From Mycolicibacterium iranicum (GTDB lineage Bacteria > Actinomycetota > Actinomycetes > Mycobacteriales > Mycobacteriaceae), in assembly GCF_001650495.1 (NCBI RefSeq), contig NZ_LWCS01000018.1, forward strand, positions 62,001-126,000: DNA of 64,000 nucleotides, written 5' to 3'. Below the pieces are notes generated by a model. That model was not told the DNA's origin. It worked only from the letters and a program-made list of their open reading frames with translations, and ran no database searches. Made by a program: the position numbers and the translations under genes. How positions within the stretch are numbered: position 1 is the stretch's first letter; each line of letters opens with the position of its first letter. Positions 60,105-64,000 of this stretch are shown in pieces.

Positions 60105-61280
60105 ATGTATGGGTTGACGGACGAGGATCTGCAGATCCGCGAAACCGCCCGCGAATTCGTCGAATCCCTGATGCCCTTTGAGGTGGAGGCCGAGCTCGCA
60201 GGTGGCGTCCTGCCCAAGGAGGTGACGGCAGAGCATCACGCCCGCGCGCTGGCCCTAGGCCTGTATGCGACGAACATGCCCACCTCGGTGGGCGGCCGGG
60301 GGTGCACGGCGCTACAGCAGATCCTGGTACAGGAGCAATGTGGTCGGGTGACCAACGGGCTGGGCTGGGTAATGGCCACGCCGCCCCAGTGGTGGCCGGA
60401 AGTCGCTTCCGATCATCAGCTCCAGAAGTGGCTGCTGCCGTCCGTGCGTGGAGAGAAGCATGAGGCGTATGCGATCACCGAGGAATTCGCCGGCTCGGAT
60501 GTGTCGGCGCTGCAGACCACCGCACGCCGGGACGGCGATGAGTACGTCATCGACGGCGTGAAGTGGCACGTCACCTCGTACAACCTCGCCGATTACGTGT
60601 TCGTCGAGGCCGTGCTGCCCGACGGCCCGCATGCCGGTGACCACGTCCTGCTTGTCGTGGACCTACCCTGGCCGGGCGTGGAAGTCGTTCGCTCGCCCAA
60701 GTATTCGCACAATATCGCCGACGAGCACCCGATCGTCGCGTTCAACGACGTCCGGGTGCCCGTCGAGAACCTCGTGGGCACCGAGGGTGGCCCGATGACG
60801 TTCACCCAGGACTGGTTCCGGTTCGAGCGGATGATGGTCGCCGCGCGCTGCGTCGGCGCGGCGCAACGCCTCCTCGACGAGGTGACGGCCTTCGCGAGGG
60901 ACCGGATTGTCGGCGGCCGCCCACTGGGTGACCATCAACTGGTCGCGGGGATGCTCGCCGACAGCGCCACCGAGCTGTTCGCCGCGCGCACAATGCTGTA
61001 CGAGGTCGCCAGGTCGATCGACGCCGGGCTCGACCGCAAGACCCTGCACGGGCAGGCGTCGATGGTCAAGCTGTACTGCTCGGAGATGGCCGGCCGCGCC
61101 GCCGACCGTGCCGTCCAGATCTTCGGCGGCCGCGGCTACATGCGGGAGAACGTCGCCGAGCGGTTGTTCCGCGAGCTGCGCGTCGAGCGGATCTGGGAGG
61201 GCGCCAGCGAGATTCAGCGCGTCATTGTGGGAAGGCAGCTGATGAATCGCGGTCCGTCGGCTCTTCTCGACCCGTCCTGA
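60105..61280 (+). CDS. Acyl-CoA dehydrogenase
   Basis: A 391-residue FAD flavoprotein that introduces a trans-2 double bond in an acyl-CoA. Marks are EEFAGSDVSALQTTARR (substrate/FAD region), QIFGGRGYMRENVAERLFRELRVERIWEGASEIQR-type end (IFGGRGYM and WEGASEIQR visible, with catalytic Glu in this region). ATG 60105 has an AGAGGAGGGG site. The gene stands alone after operator C; the acyl-CoA it acts on is unknown. The 3' end overlaps the convergent permease gene by 59 bp. Confidence 0.95.
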   Translation: MYGLTDEDLQIRETAREFVESLMPFEVEAELAGGVLPKEVTAEHHARALALGLYATNMPTSVGGRGCTALQQILVQEQCGRVTNGLGWVMATPPQWWPEVASDHQLQKWLLPSVRGEKHEAYAITEEFAGSDVSALQTTARRDGDEYVIDGVKWHVTSYNLADYVFVEAVLPDGPHAGDHVLLVVDLPWPGVEVVRSPKYSHNIADEHPIVAFNDVRVPVENLVGTEGGPMTFTQDWFRFERMMVAARCVGAAQRLLDEVTAFARDRIVGGRPLGDHQLVAGMLADSATELFAARTMLYEVARSIDAGLDRKTLHGQASMVKLYCSEMAGRAADRAVQIFGGRGYMRENVAERLFRELRVERIWEGASEIQRVIVGRQLMNRGPSALLDPS

Positions 61281-62511
61281 AGCCCAGCAGCCGCATGCTG
61301 TGGTAGATGGCCAGCGCGGCGATCGAGCCCAGCGCTATGCCGGTGAACGTGAGACTTCCTGCGCTCCAGGTGAAGTCGGCAATACCGATGATCAGAGGGA
61401 TGGCCGCCGTCATCTGGTTGATCGGTCGAGAGAAGTCGACGTGGTTGGTCAGCCAGATCCGCACACCGAGGATGCCGACCAGGCCGTAGAGCACGACCGT
61501 CGCACCGCCGAGCACCCCGCCGGGGATCGCGGCGATCGCCGCACCCACCTTGGGACACAACGACAACACGAGCGCCACGCCGGCGGCAACCCAGTACGGC
61601 GCCGTGGAGTACACGCGCGTCGCGGCCATGACACCGATGTTCTCGGCGTACGTCGTGGTCGCCGAACCGCCGCCCATTCCTGCCAGCGTCGTCGCCACGC
61701 CGTCGGCGGCCAGCGCACGGCCCATCAGAGGATCCACGTCGGTGCGGGTCATCTGGCCGACTGACTTGACGTGTCCGATGTTCTCGGCGATCAACGCGAT
61801 CACCGCGGGCAAGAACAGCGGCAGGACCGACAGCGAGAACGTCGGGGTCTGGAACTCGGGCAGCCCGATCCACGGTGCGGCAGCGATGCCCGAGGTGTCG
61901 ACGTCGCCGAGGAACAGTGCCAGCACATAGCCCGCGACCACGGCGATGAAGATCGCGAGCCTGCCGATCATCCCGCGGAAGAACGCGAGCACGACGACCA
62001 GCAGGACCAGCGTGACCATGCCGAGCAGCGGACCGGTCTCGAAATTCTGCTTGGCCACCGGTGCCAGGTTGAACCCGATGAGTGCGACGATCGCGCCCGT
62101 CACCACGGGCGGCAGCGTGACGTCGATCCAGTGTGTGCCGACGACGTGGACTACCCCACCCACGATGATCAACAGGACGCCGACCGCGACGATGCCACCG
62201 AGTGCGCTGCCGGTGCCCTGCGCCGCGATCGCCGCGGTGATCGGCGCGATCACCGAGAAGCTCGAACCCAGGTAACTGGGCAGTCGGTTGCCGGTGATCA
62301 GCAGGAACAGGATGGTGCCGATACCGGAGAACAACAGCGTGGTGGCCGGCGGGAAGCCGGTGAGCACGGGTACGAGGAAGGTTGCGCCGAACATCGCGAC
62401 CACGTGCTGGGCGCCTAGGCCCAGGGTGCGTGACCAGCTCAGCCGCTCGTCCGGCGCGACGACGAAGTCGGGCTCGGCTTTCGATTCGACCAGCTTCCAG
62501 GTGAACACCAT
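61222..62511 (-). CDS. Uracil/xanthine-type nucleobase permease
   Basis: A 429-residue NCS2/nucleobase-ascorbate transporter with 14 helices expected. Marks are GLGAQHVVAMFGATFLVPVL, SYLGSSFSVIAPI, ALIAENIGHVKSVGQMTRTD and GGGSATTTYAENIGVMAATRVYS; both Glu residues that bind uracil in UraA are kept. It probably imports uracil or a xanthine-like base with H+. It lies 7 bp after the APC permease gene, in a minus-strand operon. Confidence 0.92.
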   Translation of the reverse strand: MVFTWKLVESKAEPDFVVAPDERLSWSRTLGLGAQHVVAMFGATFLVPVLTGFPPATTLLFSGIGTILFLLITGNRLPSYLGSSFSVIAPITAAIAAQGTGSALGGIVAVGVLLIIVGGVVHVVGTHWIDVTLPPVVTGAIVALIGFNLAPVAKQNFETGPLLGMVTLVLLVVVLAFFRGMIGRLAIFIAVVAGYVLALFLGDVDTSGIAAAPWIGLPEFQTPTFSLSVLPLFLPAVIALIAENIGHVKSVGQMTRTDVDPLMGRALAADGVATTLAGMGGGSATTTYAENIGVMAATRVYSTAPYWVAAGVALVLSLCPKVGAAIAAIPGGVLGGATVVLYGLVGILGVRIWLTNHVDFSRPINQMTAAIPLIIGIADFTWSAGSLTFTGIALGSIAALAIYHSMRLLGFRTGREEPTDRDSSAAFPQ

Positions 62512-62518
62512 TCAGCGA

Positions 62519-63757
62519 CTACACACCATGATGGTGACGCCCGCTAGTCAGGTAAGCCACCATGCCGAGGAGTACGACGACCGCACCCGCGAGGACTGAG
62601 GTCAGCGGCAGCGTGAAAGCCAATGTGAGACAACCGATCAGACCGACCGCCGGAACGAAGCGCGCACCGAGCGTCCATGCAGACGCGTTGGCGATCGCGT
62701 AGTAGAGCAGCACCCCGAACGACGAGAAGCCGATTGCGGCCCGCACGTCGACCAGTGCGGCGACGACGGCCACCACGGCGCCGACCGCGAGTTCGGCATG
62801 GTGCGGGGTTCCGTGTCGGGGATGGACAGCGGCCAGCGCGCGCGGCAGGTAGCGGTCACGCGCCATTGCCAGCGTCGTGCGCGACACTCCGAGCAGCAGG
62901 GCCAACAGCGCACCCAGCGCGGCGACGGCCGCACCGATGCTGACGACGGGGCTCAACTGTGGGAAACCCGCGGCCCGCACAGCCTCCGACAGGGGGGCAG
63001 CGGCCGATCCCAGGCCGGCACTGCCCAGCTGGGCGAGCACGGCGACGGCGACGACGGCGTACACGACGAGGGCGATGGCCAGTGCCAGGCCTACGGCGCG
63101 CGGGATCGTCCTCGCGGGATCACGGACCTCTTCGCCGAGCGTCGCGATGCGCGCGTATCCGGCGAACGCGAAGAACAGCAGGCCGGCGGCCTGCAGGACG
63201 CCGTAGACGCTGAAGTCGTCTCCCAGCGCCAGTCGGGACGCGTCGGCGCTGCCGAAACCCAGGATCACGACCACGACGGTGGCCAGCAACGAAAGCACCA
63301 GTGCCACGATGATCCGGGTCAGTGTCGCCGACCGCTGGATTCCGGCGTAACCCACGGCCGTCAGCGCGACCACGCTCGCGACGGCCACCGCGTTGGCGTA
63401 GGCCGGCCACACGTAGTAACCCACGGTCAGCGCCATCGCGGCACACGACGCAGTCTTGCCGACGATGAAACTCCATCCGGCGGTATGGCCCCAGAAAGGG
63501 CTGAGCCGTTCACGGCCGTAGATGTAGGTGCCGCCGGATTGCGGGTACAGCGCCGCGAGCCGGGCCGACGACATCGCGTTGCACACCGCGACGACCGCGG
63601 CGACGGCCAAGCCGATGAGCATCCCGGTGCCCGCAGCCGCCGCGGCAGGAGCCATCGCGACGAAGATGCCGGCCCCGACCATGGAGCCCAGGCCGAGGGT
63701 GACGGTGTCGAAGAGGCCGAGGCGACGGCGCAGGACCGGCTCGTCGGGCGAGGTCAC
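62519..63757 (-). CDS. APC-family amino acid/amine permease
   Basis: A 412-residue permease with about 12 hydrophobic helices. The N-terminal LFDTVTLGLGSMVGAGIFVAMAPAA is the APC signature, with YPQSGGTYIYGRERLSPFWG in the second helix region and FFAFAGYARIATLGEEVRDPARTIPRAV later. It is shorter than most APC members (usually 450-500). Substrate unknown; it could import an amino acid or amine linked to the neighbouring cluster. Ends in a His-rich tail (SGRHHHGV). Confidence 0.9.
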   Translation of the reverse strand: MTSPDEPVLRRRLGLFDTVTLGLGSMVGAGIFVAMAPAAAAAGTGMLIGLAVAAVVAVCNAMSSARLAALYPQSGGTYIYGRERLSPFWGHTAGWSFIVGKTASCAAMALTVGYYVWPAYANAVAVASVVALTAVGYAGIQRSATLTRIIVALVLSLLATVVVVILGFGSADASRLALGDDFSVYGVLQAAGLLFFAFAGYARIATLGEEVRDPARTIPRAVGLALAIALVVYAVVAVAVLAQLGSAGLGSAAAPLSEAVRAAGFPQLSPVVSIGAAVAALGALLALLLGVSRTTLAMARDRYLPRALAAVHPRHGTPHHAELAVGAVVAVVAALVDVRAAIGFSSFGVLLYYAIANASAWTLGARFVPAVGLIGCLTLAFTLPLTSVLAGAVVVLLGMVAYLTSGRHHHGV

Positions 63758-63769
63758 GGTGCCGTGTCG

Positions 63770-64000
63770 CTACCGATTACGGGCGACGTTGACAGCCATG
63801 TAGAGCAGATACACCACGAGCCCGGCGAGGGCGAGTTTGCGTGTTTTCGGCGACGCGATGCCGAGCCCGATCGCCGTTTCGGCGGCGCCGTCGATGTAGA
63901 CGTGCTGCCGGGTATCGGTCGGGAATGCTGCCTTGGTCACGCCCTCGTACACCTGCGGAACGACGAAGTGGGAGAGGCCGGTTGCGGCCAGCGCTAGACC
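63770..64000 (-). CDS. DoxX-like membrane protein, partial
   Basis: The window ends inside this gene; 76 C-terminal residues remain. They read SHFVVPQVYEGVTKAAFP, a YIDGAAETAIGLGIA helix and a last helix LALAGLVVYLLYMAVN. The HF-x-P-x2-YE and AFP patterns recall DoxX/DoxD-like small membrane proteins common in mycobacteria. The stop is 12 bp upstream of the APC permease start on the same strand, so it probably belongs to that operon. Confidence 0.7.
   Translation of the reverse strand, partial: GLALAATGLSHFVVPQVYEGVTKAAFPTDTRQHVYIDGAAETAIGLGIASPKTRKLALAGLVVYLLYMAVNVARNR

Overview
The window is high-GC DNA from a Mycobacterium/Mycolicibacterium-type actinomycete. This is inferred from gene content and order. 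Blocks run in the order I remember from M. tuberculosis: fba, Rv0361-like, DUF3151, M50 protease, Rv0358-like, purA; then purT-like, rhodanese, metZ; then fgd1, pta, ackA, pknG, glnH, glnX, mutT3, thiE, thiOSG, lpqL. Between these blocks lie accessory genes that look species- or clade-specific. I see no rRNA, tRNA, CRISPR array, insertion sequence or prophage. Coding density is very high, and many neighbours overlap by 1-4 bp (GTGA, ATGA, TGATG junctions).

Region 1 (1-9,016) is core: DedA membrane protein, zinc alcohol dehydrogenase, class II aldolase, cation exporter, site-2 protease, purA and a hotdog-fold protein. Region 2 (9,034-16,663) is accessory: a membrane diguanylate cyclase, a P450/ferredoxin pair, an MmpL exporter divergent from a MarR regulator across a near-perfect palindrome, and an XRE regulator with its SDR. 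Region 3 (16,793-24,445) holds a shortened PurT-like ATP-grasp protein, rhodanese, metZ, an SDR, and an ArsR gene that overlaps an AHSA1-GNAT fusion gene. Region 4 (24,469-44,436) is core carbon, signalling and thiamine genes: fgd1, pta-ackA, a STAS protein, an SDR/DapB-like/TetR operon, pknG-glnH-glnX, mutT3, thiE, and a TPP-riboswitch thiOSG operon that runs on into an SGNH hydrolase and an ABC exporter.

Region 5 (44,447-47,397) is a tandem pair of lpqL-like M28 lipoprotein peptidases. Region 6 (47,351-61,280) is the most distinctive part. It encodes a complete spermidine/putrescine-type ABC importer, a Rieske oxygenase, a class III aminotransferase, two FAD oxidoreductases, an NDP-forming acyl-CoA synthetase, an acyl-CoA dehydrogenase, a cupin and one TetR regulator. 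All three divergent promoters in the cluster carry the same inverted repeat, GACTGA-N4-TCAGTC (one mismatch at one site). This makes it look like one TetR-controlled uptake and catabolic regulon for an unidentified amine or amino compound. Region 7 (61,222-64,000) is a minus-strand operon of a nucleobase permease, an APC permease and a truncated DoxX-like protein.

Unusual points: an in-frame 33-bp tandem repeat carrying alternative start codons at glnX/glnH, a 24-bp repeat at the 3' end of the aminotransferase gene, a decayed gene upstream of fba, and several candidate operators. Functions are read from motifs and remembered family features; no database search was possible.
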